A program made the position numbers and the translations under genes. Positions 1 to 5,910 of a stretch of 6,559 nt of DNA are shown here, in pieces. The notes beneath the pieces were generated by a model, which worked only from the letters and a program-made list of their open reading frames with translations, was not told the DNA's origin and ran no database searches. Each line of letters begins with the position of its first letter. The stretch's first letter is position 1. Source of the stretch: JBIOJM01 sp044450785. Its GTDB lineage: Bacteria > Planctomycetota > Planctomycetia > Isosphaerales > Isosphaeraceae. Where the stretch lies: contig JBIOJM010000455.1 in assembly GCA_044450785.1 (NCBI GenBank), positions 1-6,559 on the forward strand. The letters are read 5' to 3'.

Positions 1-5
1 AGGTC

Positions 6-107
6 GTAGGGTGGGTCGAAACGATGCTCCGCATCGTGAGGCCCACCGATCGCCACGGCTCTCCCGGTGGGCCTCACCGCGACGTGTCGCGGCTCGACCC
101 ACCCTAC
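6..107. repeat. REPIN-like double palindrome A
   Basis: A perfect 14-bp inverted repeat (GTAGGGTGGGTCGA at 6-19, complement at 94-107) encloses three further perfect stems: 21-27 with 31-37 (7 bp, 3-nt loop), 37-48 with 65-76 (12 bp) and 77-83 with 86-92 (7 bp, 2-nt loop). It can fold as a three-armed cloverleaf, or as two separate long hairpins, because GGTGGG at 10-15 also pairs with CCCACC at 42-47, and the same motif at 66-71 with 98-103. This is the layout of two REP units in inverted orientation (REPIN). It starts 72 bp beyond the leuD stop, so it may be transcribed in the 3' end of the leuCD mRNA. Spread by a RAYT-type transposase is inferred from the class; no such gene is in the window. 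A second element of the same design lies at 5412-5540. Confidence 0.75.
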
Positions 108-118
108 TCATCGCTTCC

Positions 119-135
119 GCGGGAACCATTCCCGC
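119..135 (-). terminator. Possible hairpin downstream of leuD
   Basis: A 7-bp perfect stem, GCGGGAA at 119-125 and TTCCCGC at 129-135, with a 3-nt loop lies 43 bp past the leuD stop. No T-run follows it on the minus strand, so it is not a canonical intrinsic terminator. It may only stabilise the 3' end of the mRNA, together with the larger palindrome further downstream. Confidence 0.3.
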
Positions 136-178
136 CCAAAGATGCGCGCACGGCGCAGAGAACGTATGGAGGCAGAAT

Positions 179-880
179 CTATTCCCTCGCGTCCCCGGCC
201 GGCGCGGGCGTGAACCAGGCGGGGAGCTGCTGTTCGTGCCGGCTGATGGCGGGGTCGTGAAGGAGGGTGAGCGCGATCGCGTCGAGGCCGTTCAGCAAGC
301 GATGGCGGTGGGATTCGGGGACCTCGAAGGCGAAGCGAGCCGTTGGCTCTACGGCAGGGCCGCCGAGCGTGTGTTCGAGCGTGACCGTCTGGTCGCGCAG
401 GTCGATGGTCACCAGGGCGCGGCCCGGGTGTTCTCGTGCCGCGGCGGCGATCGACTGCCAGTCGTCCTCGGTCAGCTCGATCGGCAGCAGGCCGTTCTGG
501 AAGGCGTTCGACTCGAAGATATCGGCGAACCCAGCGTCCTTACCCGGTGCGATGACGGCCCGGTAGCCGGCCTGCATCACGGCCCAGACGGCATGTTCGC
601 GGCTCGAGCCGCAGCCGAAGTTGTGCCCGACCACGAGCACGGTCGCGCCCTTGAACGCGGGGTTGCTCAAGGGGAACTCGGGCAGCTCGGGGCCGTGCAG
701 GCTGGGGTTACCGGCCTCGGGAGCGCCGCCGGCGGCGTAGCGCTTGTCGGCGAATAGCAAAGGGCCGTAGCCGATTCGCTCGACCTTCTTCAGGTAGCGG
801 GCGGGGATGATCAAGTCGGTGTTGACGTCGCTCCAGTCGAGGAGAGCCAGGCGCCCTCTGTGAGTTACGAACTTATCCAT
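179..880 (-). CDS. leuD: 3-isopropylmalate dehydratase small subunit
   Basis: LeuD is the swivel-domain subunit of isopropylmalate isomerase. With LeuC it converts 2-isopropylmalate to 3-isopropylmalate through isopropylmaleate, the second step of leucine biosynthesis, in the cytoplasm. The 233-residue product shows the family hallmarks in order: NTDLIIPARYLKKV (residues 20-33), the substrate-loop motif FGCGSSREHA (88-97), GFADIFESNAFQNGLLPI (117-134) and LNGLDAIALTLLHD (196-209). It is longer than E. coli LeuD (about 200 residues, from memory). The extra length comes from a loop before the FGCGSSREHA block, about four extra residues before the FADIF motif, and a Pro/Ala-rich tail. The ATG at 880 fits the conserved N-terminus and is preceded by AGAAGGTGG at 885-893. 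The frame stays open far upstream inside leuC, but that part has no LeuD similarity. The gene starts 29 bp after leuC and is almost certainly co-transcribed with it. Confidence 0.96.
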   Translation of the reverse strand: MDKFVTHRGRLALLDWSDVNTDLIIPARYLKKVERIGYGPLLFADKRYAAGGAPEAGNPSLHGPELPEFPLSNPAFKGATVLVVGHNFGCGSSREHAVWAVMQAGYRAVIAPGKDAGFADIFESNAFQNGLLPIELTEDDWQSIAAAAREHPGRALVTIDLRDQTVTLEHTLGGPAVEPTARFAFEVPESHRHRLLNGLDAIALTLLHDPAISRHEQQLPAWFTPAPAGDARE

Positions 881-909
881 GAGCCCACCTTCTGGATTTT
901 GGATTGAGG

Positions 910-2313
910 TCAGGCGAGGAGCTGGCGGACGTCGGTGAAGTGGCCGGTGACGGCGGCGGCGGCGGCCATGGCCGGGCTGACCAGGTGGGTACGGCCGCCG
1001 GGCCCCTGGCGGCCCTCGAAGTTGCGGTTGCTGGTGCTGGCCGAGCGCTGGCCGGCCTTGAGCTTGTCGGGGTTCATCGCCAGGCACATGCTGCAGCCGG
1101 CCTGTCTCCACTCGGCACCGGCGGCGAGGAAGACGCGGTCCAACCCCTCCCTCTCGGCCTGGTGCCGGACGGCCTCGCTGCCGGGGACGACGAGCGCCTG
1201 CACGCCGGGTGCGGTCTTGCGCCCCTTGAAGACGCGGGCCGCGGACCGTAGGTCCTCGATGCGGCCGTTGGTGCACGAGCCGATGAAGACGACGTCGACG
1301 TGGATCTCGCTGACCTTGGTGCCGGGTACCAGCCCCATGTACGCCAGGGCGCGGCGGGCGTCCTCGGGCGTGGCGAAGGGGACATCCTCGGGGTGCGGGA
1401 CCACGCCGGTGACGTCGACGCTCATGGCGGGATTTGTGCCCCAGGTCACCTGGGGAGCCAGCGAGCCGGCGTCGATGGCGATCCGGCGGTCGAACGCGGC
1501 ATGGTCGTCGGTTTTCAGGGTCTGCCACAGGGCGATCGCCGCCTCGAGGTCCGCGCCCCGGGGGGCGCCAGGGCGCCGGCCCTCGGTGAGGTAACTGATC
1601 GTCACGTCGTCAGGCGCGATCAATCCCGCTCGGGCGCCGGCCTCGATCGACATGTTGCAGATCGTCATCCGCCCTTCCATCGACAAGGCCGCGATCGCCG
1701 AGCCGTGATACTCGATGACGTGGCCGGTCGCGCCCCCCGTGCCGATTTTGCGGATGATGGCCAGGATGATGTCCTTGGGCTCCAGGCCGGGGCCGAGCCG
1801 GCCCGTCACCTCGATGCCGAAGGAATGCGGCCGGGTCCCTTGCCAGAGCGTCTGGGTGGCGAGTACGTGCTCGACCTCGCTGGTGCCGATCCCGAATGCC
1901 AGGGCCCCGAATGCGCCGTGAGTGCTGGTATGGCTGTCGCCGCAGACGATCGTCAAGCCCGGCAGAGTCAGCCCCAGCTCGGGGCCGATCACGTGCACGA
2001 TCCCCTGGCGGCCGCTCTGGATGTCGTAGAGCGGGATGCCGAACTCGCGGCAGTTCTCCCGCATCACCTCGACCTGCCGGCGCGACAGCGGGTCGCGGAT
2101 GTCGAGCTGATTGTCCGTCGGCACGTTGTGGTCGACGGTCGCGAACGTCAAGTCCGGCCTGCGGACGCGGCGCCCGGCCAGCCGCAGACCGTCAAAGGCT
2201 TGCGGGCTCGTCACCTCGTGGACCAGGTGGCGGTCGATATAAAGCAGCGTCCCATCGGCGGTCACCTCGACCACGTGACGATTCCAGATTTTCTCGAGCA
2301 GTGTCTCAGGCAA
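910..2313 (-). CDS. leuC: 3-isopropylmalate dehydratase large subunit
   Basis: LeuC is the [4Fe-4S]-binding large subunit of isopropylmalate isomerase and acts in the cytoplasm as a partner of LeuD. The 467-residue product has the full family length. The three cluster cysteines sit in GSCTNG (Cys347) and GCSMC (Cys407, Cys410), the same numbers I recall for E. coli LeuC. Other hallmarks are HLVHEVTSPQAF (29-40), DHNVPT (61-66), GDSHTSTHGAFG (125-136), the run GTSEVEHVLATQTLWQ (143-158) and NRNFEGRQG (429-437). The start is TTG at 2313: it gives the typical N-terminus MPETLLEKIWNRHVV, no in-frame ATG lies nearby, and GAGGGGT at 2321-2327 is a suitably spaced ribosome site. It is first gene of a leuC-leuD pair; leuA and leuB are not in the window. 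No leucine-rich leader peptide or attenuator was seen in the short region upstream. Confidence 0.97.
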   Translation of the reverse strand: MPETLLEKIWNRHVVEVTADGTLLYIDRHLVHEVTSPQAFDGLRLAGRRVRRPDLTFATVDHNVPTDNQLDIRDPLSRRQVEVMRENCREFGIPLYDIQSGRQGIVHVIGPELGLTLPGLTIVCGDSHTSTHGAFGALAFGIGTSEVEHVLATQTLWQGTRPHSFGIEVTGRLGPGLEPKDIILAIIRKIGTGGATGHVIEYHGSAIAALSMEGRMTICNMSIEAGARAGLIAPDDVTISYLTEGRRPGAPRGADLEAAIALWQTLKTDDHAAFDRRIAIDAGSLAPQVTWGTNPAMSVDVTGVVPHPEDVPFATPEDARRALAYMGLVPGTKVSEIHVDVVFIGSCTNGRIEDLRSAARVFKGRKTAPGVQALVVPGSEAVRHQAEREGLDRVFLAAGAEWRQAGCSMCLAMNPDKLKAGQRSASTSNRNFEGRQGPGGRTHLVSPAMAAAAAVTGHFTDVRQLLA

Positions 2314-2320
2314 AAGAAAG

Positions 2321-2327
2321 ACCCCTC
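2321..2327 (-). promoter_or_regulatory. Ribosome binding site fixing the leuC TTG start
   Basis: GAGGGGT on the minus strand lies 7 nt before the TTG at 2313. It supports this non-ATG codon as the leuC start. Confidence 0.5.
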
Positions 2328-2358
2328 GCTGACGCGTCGGGTTGGTGTAGGAGCCTTC

Positions 2359-2387
2359 ATTCTCCCAAGCGGATCACCGCGCGGCAA
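2359..2387 (-). promoter_or_regulatory. Candidate sigma-70 promoter for leuCD
   Basis: On the minus strand, TTGCCG (2387-2382; 4 of 6 consensus bases) and GAGAAT (2364-2359; 4 of 6) are separated by exactly 17 bp. Transcription would begin near 2352, giving a leader of about 38 nt before leuC. The site sits back to back with a candidate promoter for the divergent permease gene; the two -35 boxes are 28 bp apart. Called by eye only. Confidence 0.4.
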
Positions 2388-2415
2388 GAGCGGCCATCCG
2401 GTTGCGGACGCAGGC

Positions 2416-2445
2416 TTGTCCCAAGTTTTACATCTGTGGTAGAAA
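2416..2445 (+). promoter_or_regulatory. Candidate promoter for the ABC permease gene
   Basis: TTGTCC (2416-2421) and TAGAAA (2440-2445) are spaced by 18 bp. The -10 box is preceded by TGG, giving an extended -10 arrangement. Transcription would start near 2452, about 46 nt upstream of the TTG start at 2498. It also argues against the in-frame ATG at 2402, which lies upstream of the -35 box. Confidence 0.4.
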
Positions 2446-2485
2446 GGAGTGGCCGCTCCGGGTGTCGCGATCTGGGCCATCTGAC

Positions 2486-2490
2486 GAGGA
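2486..2490 (+). promoter_or_regulatory. Ribosome binding site fixing the permease TTG start
   Basis: GAGGA lies 7 nt before the TTG at 2498. It selects this start over the upstream in-frame ATG at 2402. Confidence 0.5.
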
Positions 2491-2497
2491 TGTTGCG

Positions 2498-4411
2498 TTG
2501 ACCATCGTACCGATCTTTCGTCGCGAGCTGGTTGGGGCCGCGCGACGCGGGCGCTTGCAGGCGGATCGAGCGACCTTCGCGGGACTCCTGCTCACGATCG
2601 TTCTGGGGACCTTCGGAGCGTGGTATTACGGGGCAGGTGGGCACGTCACGCGTCACCTGATGGCCGGCGCGGCGATGCAGTCGTTCTACTGGGTCGTGGC
2701 CGTTCATGCGATCATGATCATGGGTAGCGCGACATTGGGCGGACTGAGCATCGCCGCCGAGAAAGACCGGCGGACGCTGGACTTTTTGCTGGCGACGCGG
2801 TTGGGCAACGCCGAGATCATCCTGGGCAAGCTGGCGGCTTGTCTGGCCGGGTTCTTCACGTACGTCGCGGCCGGCCTGCCGGTCCTGCTGCTCCTCTACC
2901 TGCTGGGCGGCGTCGATCCGCGGCTGATTCTGCTGGCGTACGGGGGCATCGCGTCCACGGTGTTTTTCGTGCTGGCGATCTCGATCTGGATCTCGACCGG
3001 CGCGCCCTCCGCTCGCCGTGCCGCCAGCGTTTCGACGCTCTGCATCATCGCCTGGCTGATCGTTCCGTTCCTGGTGTCCATGATCCTGCCCCGGTTTCGA
3101 CTTCCCGTACCCGGCTTTCTGTACGCCGCGAACGCGTGGGTCCTGGCCAGCAGTCCGCTGGGGGTGGTTTTCAAGTTCGCCATGACCGGCGTGACCGCTT
3201 CAGTCGCGCTGGTCGATGCAGTCGCCTGGATGAGCGGACTGCAGGTGGCCGCGGGACTTGTCCTGCTGATCGGTGCGATCGCCCGGCTGCGCTCCGCCTA
3301 CCGGGTCAACGTGGGCGGCGACGGGCATGGCCTGGGCGCGCGGCGGAATCGCCCCTTTTGGCGATTCCGCCCCAGGCCGGCGGTGAGTGACGACCCGATC
3401 CTCTGGAGGGAGATGTATACCGCCCGCGGCGGCATCGTCATGCAACTGTTCGGACTGCTGATCTCGTTGTTGGTTTATGCGTCACTGGCGTATCCCACCT
3501 TTTTTTTCGCGCGGCGCGCTTTCGTCGAGCTCTGGCACAATGGCTACAATTCGGGCATGACGACCGCGGCGAAACCCGAATTCAACCTCATGATCCGGTT
3601 CTTCTTCACGGACTCGAGCGGGCCGCTCGATCTTGCGCGGACCGATCTTAACCTGTTCCTGCGTTCCATCACGACCCCGATTGTGTTTCTGATGGCGCTC
3701 ATGACCGCGGGAGTCGCCGCCGAGGGCATTGCGAGCGAGCGCACCCGCGAGACCTGGAACAGTCTGATTGCCACACCGCTCTCCCCGCGCGACATCTTGC
3801 GCAGCAAGCTGCGGGCATCGCTCTGGCGGCTGCGCGGGCTGCTGATGACGCTGCTGGTCCTCTGGACGATCGGCCTGATGGCGGGGGCGATCCATCCGCT
3901 GGGCTTTTTCCTGACCTTGGTCGAGCTGGCTGCCTGGACCTGGCTGCTGCTGGTGCTCGGACTGCTGACGTCGGTCCGCTCGAAGGACCTGGCCACGGCC
4001 ACGAATCGGTCACTGAGCCTGATGCTCCTGCCCATCTTCTCGGGCGTTCTTCCGTTTCTGCTGCCGGCGAGGTTGAGCTCGGTGCTCTTGGGCGCCGGCT
4101 CTTCACCGTTTGTGACCTGGCTCTCGCTGGTCTCGTACCGCGACGTGCGCGCGGCCCTGCATTACTCGGTTTACCCGCACATCGCCTGGGCCGGCATCGC
4201 CACCGGCGAGGGGCCGGTCTCGGTCCTGTCGGCCTGCCTGCTCGGTATCATCGTGCCCGCGCTCGGGGGCCTGTGGACCTGGCGGTACCTGATCGCGCAT
4301 TTCGATCGCCTGATCGGCCGGCCGTGGCGAAAAAAATCGCCAGTCCAGCCATCGCCGTCCCCAGGATCAGCCACGACGACGGTTCAGGCACAGACGACGG
4401 CGAAAGGCTGA
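2498..4411 (+). CDS. ABC-2 family transporter permease, internally duplicated
   Basis: An integral membrane permease of an ABC exporter; the substrate cannot be read from the sequence. The 637 residues hold about a dozen hydrophobic segments (roughly 27-43, 64-85, 112-133, 143-166, 180-196, 247-262, 313-333, 391-408, 446-463, 468-490, 506-522, 578-598). The two halves repeat each other. FRRELVGAAR near the N-terminus corresponds to LWREMYTARGG (302-312). IAAEKDRRTLDFLLATRL (85-102) corresponds to IASERTRETWNSLIATPL (411-428), each followed by a similar II/ILxxKLxA stretch, about 327 residues apart. This cytoplasmic motif is typical of ABC-2 permeases that dock on an ATPase. TTG at 2498 is chosen because GAGGA precedes it and the conserved FRREL region follows at once. 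No ATPase gene adjoins, so its partner is encoded elsewhere. Residues after about 610 (Ser/Pro/Thr/Gln-rich) overlap the convergent PEP-CTERM gene and are probably a read-through tail. Confidence 0.88.
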   Translation: MTIVPIFRRELVGAARRGRLQADRATFAGLLLTIVLGTFGAWYYGAGGHVTRHLMAGAAMQSFYWVVAVHAIMIMGSATLGGLSIAAEKDRRTLDFLLATRLGNAEIILGKLAACLAGFFTYVAAGLPVLLLLYLLGGVDPRLILLAYGGIASTVFFVLAISIWISTGAPSARRAASVSTLCIIAWLIVPFLVSMILPRFRLPVPGFLYAANAWVLASSPLGVVFKFAMTGVTASVALVDAVAWMSGLQVAAGLVLLIGAIARLRSAYRVNVGGDGHGLGARRNRPFWRFRPRPAVSDDPILWREMYTARGGIVMQLFGLLISLLVYASLAYPTFFFARRAFVELWHNGYNSGMTTAAKPEFNLMIRFFFTDSSGPLDLARTDLNLFLRSITTPIVFLMALMTAGVAAEGIASERTRETWNSLIATPLSPRDILRSKLRASLWRLRGLLMTLLVLWTIGLMAGAIHPLGFFLTLVELAAWTWLLLVLGLLTSVRSKDLATATNRSLSLMLLPIFSGVLPFLLPARLSSVLLGAGSSPFVTWLSLVSYRDVRAALHYSVYPHIAWAGIATGEGPVSVLSACLLGIIVPALGGLWTWRYLIAHFDRLIGRPWRKKSPVQPSPSPGSATTTVQAQTTAKG

Positions 4412-4991
4412 AACTAATGTACGGTGTTCCGAGCTCGTGGTCAAATCCGGCTTGCAGGAGCACGCACGGTCCTGGCAGGGTTATCAGACAAGGCGACGAC
4501 GAATAATCGCCCACGGGGATGTCGAGTGATTCAGACGGGTAGTACGGCAGACTGGTAATGCTCGACGGAGGGTCCGGCGATGACGGAAACGAGTAAACGA
4601 GGAGAGGAACAGGGTCGAGGATCGAAGTGTTATAGCCCCAGGAGGCGCCAGTCACATACAGATTCATTGGCGCTGGACTTCCCTGATAATCAAGAAGGAC
4701 ACCAAACATGGTAGGAGGCAAGCCACGACCATTGTCGAATGTAGCAACACCGAATCCAGTGCCTGTGAATGGATACACAGATATAACGATGTCACTATTT
4801 GAACCGCCGGAAAAGTAAGCGGGTGATTCTACGACGGACTCCATCCAGGTCGGGCCGGCCCTGGCGGCCGGAGATGACAGCATCAAGAGAAACAGAAGAA
4901 TCGCCGTGGTTGGCCTGGACATTTTCGCCCGGTTATCAGGTACGTCAGAATCGACTTCCTGTCGCGCCGTCTTCGGCCGGCCACCCAACAT
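4248..4991 (-). CDS. PEP-CTERM sorting-domain secreted protein
   Basis: A secreted protein of unknown role, carrying a C-terminal PEP-CTERM signal recognised by an exosortase in the inner membrane. A hydrophobic signal peptide (AILLFLLMLSSPAARA, likely cut after ARA) is followed by a beta-rich, Ser/Pro/Gly-rich domain with two cysteines (SSPCLI and GPCVLL). Then come VPEPSSW, a helix (LILGTAMAGLAIFF) and an Arg-rich tail. The start is uncertain. ATG 4991 has GGGAGA at 5002-4997 before it and gives 247 residues. ATG 4922 starts right at the signal peptide and gives 224 residues but has no clear ribosome site. ATG 5042 coincides with the predicted transcription start. The tail after the helix (about 25 residues, from 4319 on) is unusually long for the family and is encoded antisense to the permease gene. 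The gene's upstream two thirds look lower in GC than the leu and permease genes. Confidence 0.85.
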   Translation of the reverse strand: MLGGRPKTARQEVDSDVPDNRAKMSRPTTAILLFLLMLSSPAARAGPTWMESVVESPAYFSGGSNSDIVISVYPFTGTGFGVATFDNGRGLPPTMFGVLLDYQGSPAPMNLYVTGASWGYNTSILDPVPLLVYSFPSSPDPPSSITSLPYYPSESLDIPVGDYSSSPCLITLPGPCVLLQAGFDHELGTPYISFSLSPSSVPEPSSWLILGTAMAGLAIFFATAGRSGDRNARSGTARSTGPRARAR

Positions 4992-4996
4992 GAGCA

Positions 4997-5002
4997 TCTC
5001 CC
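4997..5002 (-). promoter_or_regulatory. Ribosome binding site candidate of the PEP-CTERM gene
   Basis: GGGAGA on the minus strand ends 5 nt before ATG 4991. It is the best ribosome site near any in-frame start of this gene and favours a 23-residue extension before the signal peptide. Confidence 0.4.
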
Positions 5003-5048
5003 GGTGAATCACACCTCGCTCACTGAACGGCATGCTGAACATATCGAC

Positions 5049-5077
5049 AGTTTAATGATCCGCTTTTCCGTTGTCAA
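5049..5077 (-). promoter_or_regulatory. Sigma-70 promoter of the PEP-CTERM gene
   Basis: On the minus strand, a perfect -35 box TTGACA (5077-5072) is followed after exactly 17 bp by TAAACT (5054-5049; 4 of 6 consensus bases). Transcription would start near 5042, leaving a leader of about 50 nt to ATG 4991 or 120 nt to ATG 4922. It is the strongest promoter match in the window. Confidence 0.65.
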
Positions 5078-5223
5078 GTGAGGAGATCAGAAGTCGTCAA
5101 TAATCAGCATGTGCCATGTAAGGCGCATCAAAGAACGCACTTGCCCTTTATTGAGCCGCACGCCGGTTTTTTTAACGGATCGCGGGTCGGTGTTACCGAT
5201 GTTTAATGACATTCGGATGATCG
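5078..5223. other. Intergenic stretch with no recognised feature
   Basis: No ORF with family similarity, RNA gene or clear repeat was seen. A run of seven T at 5167-5173 has only a 3-bp possible stem before it and is not called a terminator. Base composition is lower in GC than the leu region. Confidence 0.5.
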
Positions 5224-5419
5224 ACCACGGATTGCACGGATTGCACGGATCAGACGACGAGAGCGATACGCAAAGAGCTGATCCATGATGAGGAACTGAT
5301 CGGCACTCCAGTTCCCGACGTCGTCATTGACGACTCAGTGATCGTCGATCCTAATGTCGTGACGTCTCTTACACGAGATGCACGACGCGCAAATGCTGGC
5401 ATGGTTCAGAAGCAGGTGA
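5224..5419 (+). pseudogene. Relic of a GxxxR-family protein gene
   Basis: The forward frame at 5224 reads TTDCTDCTD, then RKELIHDEELIG (5269-5304), and continues directly into TPVPDVVIDDSVIV (5305-5346). From 5381 the +1 frame reads HDAQMLAWF. From memory, GxxxR proteins start with ELIHEELT-like residues, then have an IIGAAIEVHR core, a VPVPV strand, a D-VVDDSVIVELK strand and an (H)DAQMLTYL motif. So the order is right, but the core between IG and PVP (including the GxxxR motif itself) is missing and a frame change lies between about 5347 and 5380. I therefore call a non-functional gene with an internal deletion. Further family-like residues (KMLKLNHAGF, 5542-5571) appear beyond the repeat element that begins at 5412. 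Function of the intact family is not established. Assignment is by recalled motifs, not a search. Confidence 0.55.
5226..5250 (+). repeat. 9-bp tandem repeat (CACGGATTG)
   Basis: CACGGATTG occurs at 5226-5234 and 5235-5243 and then for 7 of 9 bases at 5244-5250. In frame it encodes repeated TDC. From memory, such repeats are often seen at the 5' end of GxxxR genes, which supports the adjacent relic call. Confidence 0.8.
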
Positions 5420-5540
5420 CACCCCAGGTGTGGCTGGGGTCGACGCCCGCAGGGCGACGCCCCCAGATCCGAGGCTTTGGCGCCGGGGGCTCGCCGGCTG
5501 CCGCCAGCTCGACCCCAGCCACCCAACTCTTTTCACCTGC
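5412..5540. repeat. REPIN-like double palindrome B
   Basis: A perfect 14-bp inverted repeat (GTGGCTGGGGTCGA at 5430-5443, complement at 5509-5522) is flanked by a second perfect 8-bp inverted repeat (GCAGGTGA 5412-5419, TCACCTGC 5533-5540). Inside are three stems: 5444-5448 with 5452-5456, 5459-5464 with 5485-5490, and 5497-5500 with 5505-5508. As in element A, each half can fold alone; CTGGGG 5434-5439 pairs with CCCCAG 5461-5466. The outer arm matches that of element A at 10 of 14 positions, including the shared GGGTCGA end. The element appears to interrupt the GxxxR relic. Confidence 0.72.
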
Positions 5541-5630
5541 GAAGATGCTGAAATTGAACCATGCCGGGTTTTCGGGTAATTGCGCGGATCGATTCACCAC
5601 TCAGGTTTGGTCAACATCGGCCGTCTCTTG

Positions 5631-5789
5631 TTAGCCCTCGGGCGGTCCGGAACGCCCGTCGATGAGGATGCGATCGAGCGCCAAGTCGCGGGCGTTGAGG
5701 AAAACGGCGTTTCCTTGGTGCACGTCGTGGTCGTGTTGAGCGAGAAGTTCCTTTTTCGTAACCGTTCGGTCCCCTCCGGGGCACTTCAT
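5631..5789 (-). CDS. Short unassigned ORF (52 residues)
   Basis: An ATG-to-TAA frame of 52 residues, not recognised as any family. The product is hydrophilic, with segments TKKELLAQHDHDVHQGNAVF (11-30) and LNARDLALDRILIDGR (31-46), and codons with mainly G or C in the third position. No membrane segment or signal peptide is seen. It has no clear ribosome site (AGCGATAGCGA precedes the ATG). A competing open frame covers the same bases on the plus strand. It may be a small gene, the end of a lost larger gene, or chance; it lies among relics, so a fragment is the likeliest. Confidence 0.25.
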   Translation of the reverse strand: MKCPGGDRTVTKKELLAQHDHDVHQGNAVFLNARDLALDRILIDGRSGPPEG

Positions 5790-5820
5790 TCGCTATCGCT
5801 GAACTGGTGCGTGGAGCGTG

Positions 5821-5841
5821 GTGGGTGGTGGGTGGTGAGTG
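5821..5841 (+). repeat. 7-bp G-rich tandem repeat
   Basis: GTGGGTG twice (5821-5827, 5828-5834), then GTGAGTG (5835-5841) with one change. It is a short simple repeat in a non-coding stretch; no function is indicated. Confidence 0.7.
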
Positions 5842-5910
5842 GTCAGTTTGAGGAGGCGTGAATATCCCAGCGAGGGCGAAGACCGCACACACACGCGTTA
5901 GGGGCCGAAA

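Noticed and set aside
11..757. Plus-strand ORF of 248 codons opposite leuD
   Set aside because: It is antisense to clear leuD and runs through the palindromic repeat. It shows no family features; long open antisense frames are expected at this GC.
881..1528. Upstream extension of the leuD frame to an ATG at 1528
   Set aside because: This stretch is the out-of-frame shadow of leuC, is rich in Arg/Pro and has no LeuD similarity. ATG 880 has a ribosome site and the conserved LeuD N-terminus.
2314..2360. Leucine leader peptide or T-box before leuC
   Set aside because: The predicted leader is only about 38 nt and contains no run of Leu codons and no T-box-like structure.
1300..2442. Plus-strand ORF of 380 codons opposite leuC
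   Set aside because: Antisense shadow of a well-supported gene, with Arg/Gly/Asp-rich low-complexity composition.
2402..2497. ATG at 2402 as start of the permease
   Set aside because: It lies upstream of the candidate promoter. The added residues are not permease-like, and TTG 2498 has a ribosome site and leads directly into the family N-terminus.
5150..5180. Intrinsic terminator ending in the T-run at 5167-5173
   Set aside because: Only a 3-bp stem can be drawn before the T-run, too weak for a terminator.
5338..5634. Plus-strand ORF of 98 codons
   Set aside because: It starts inside the GxxxR relic and reads through the palindromic repeat B, so it is an accidental frame rather than a gene.
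5580..5861. Plus-strand ORF of 93 codons
   Set aside because: It ends in translated G-rich simple repeat and has no recognisable domain. It competes with the minus-strand 52-codon frame, and neither is well supported.
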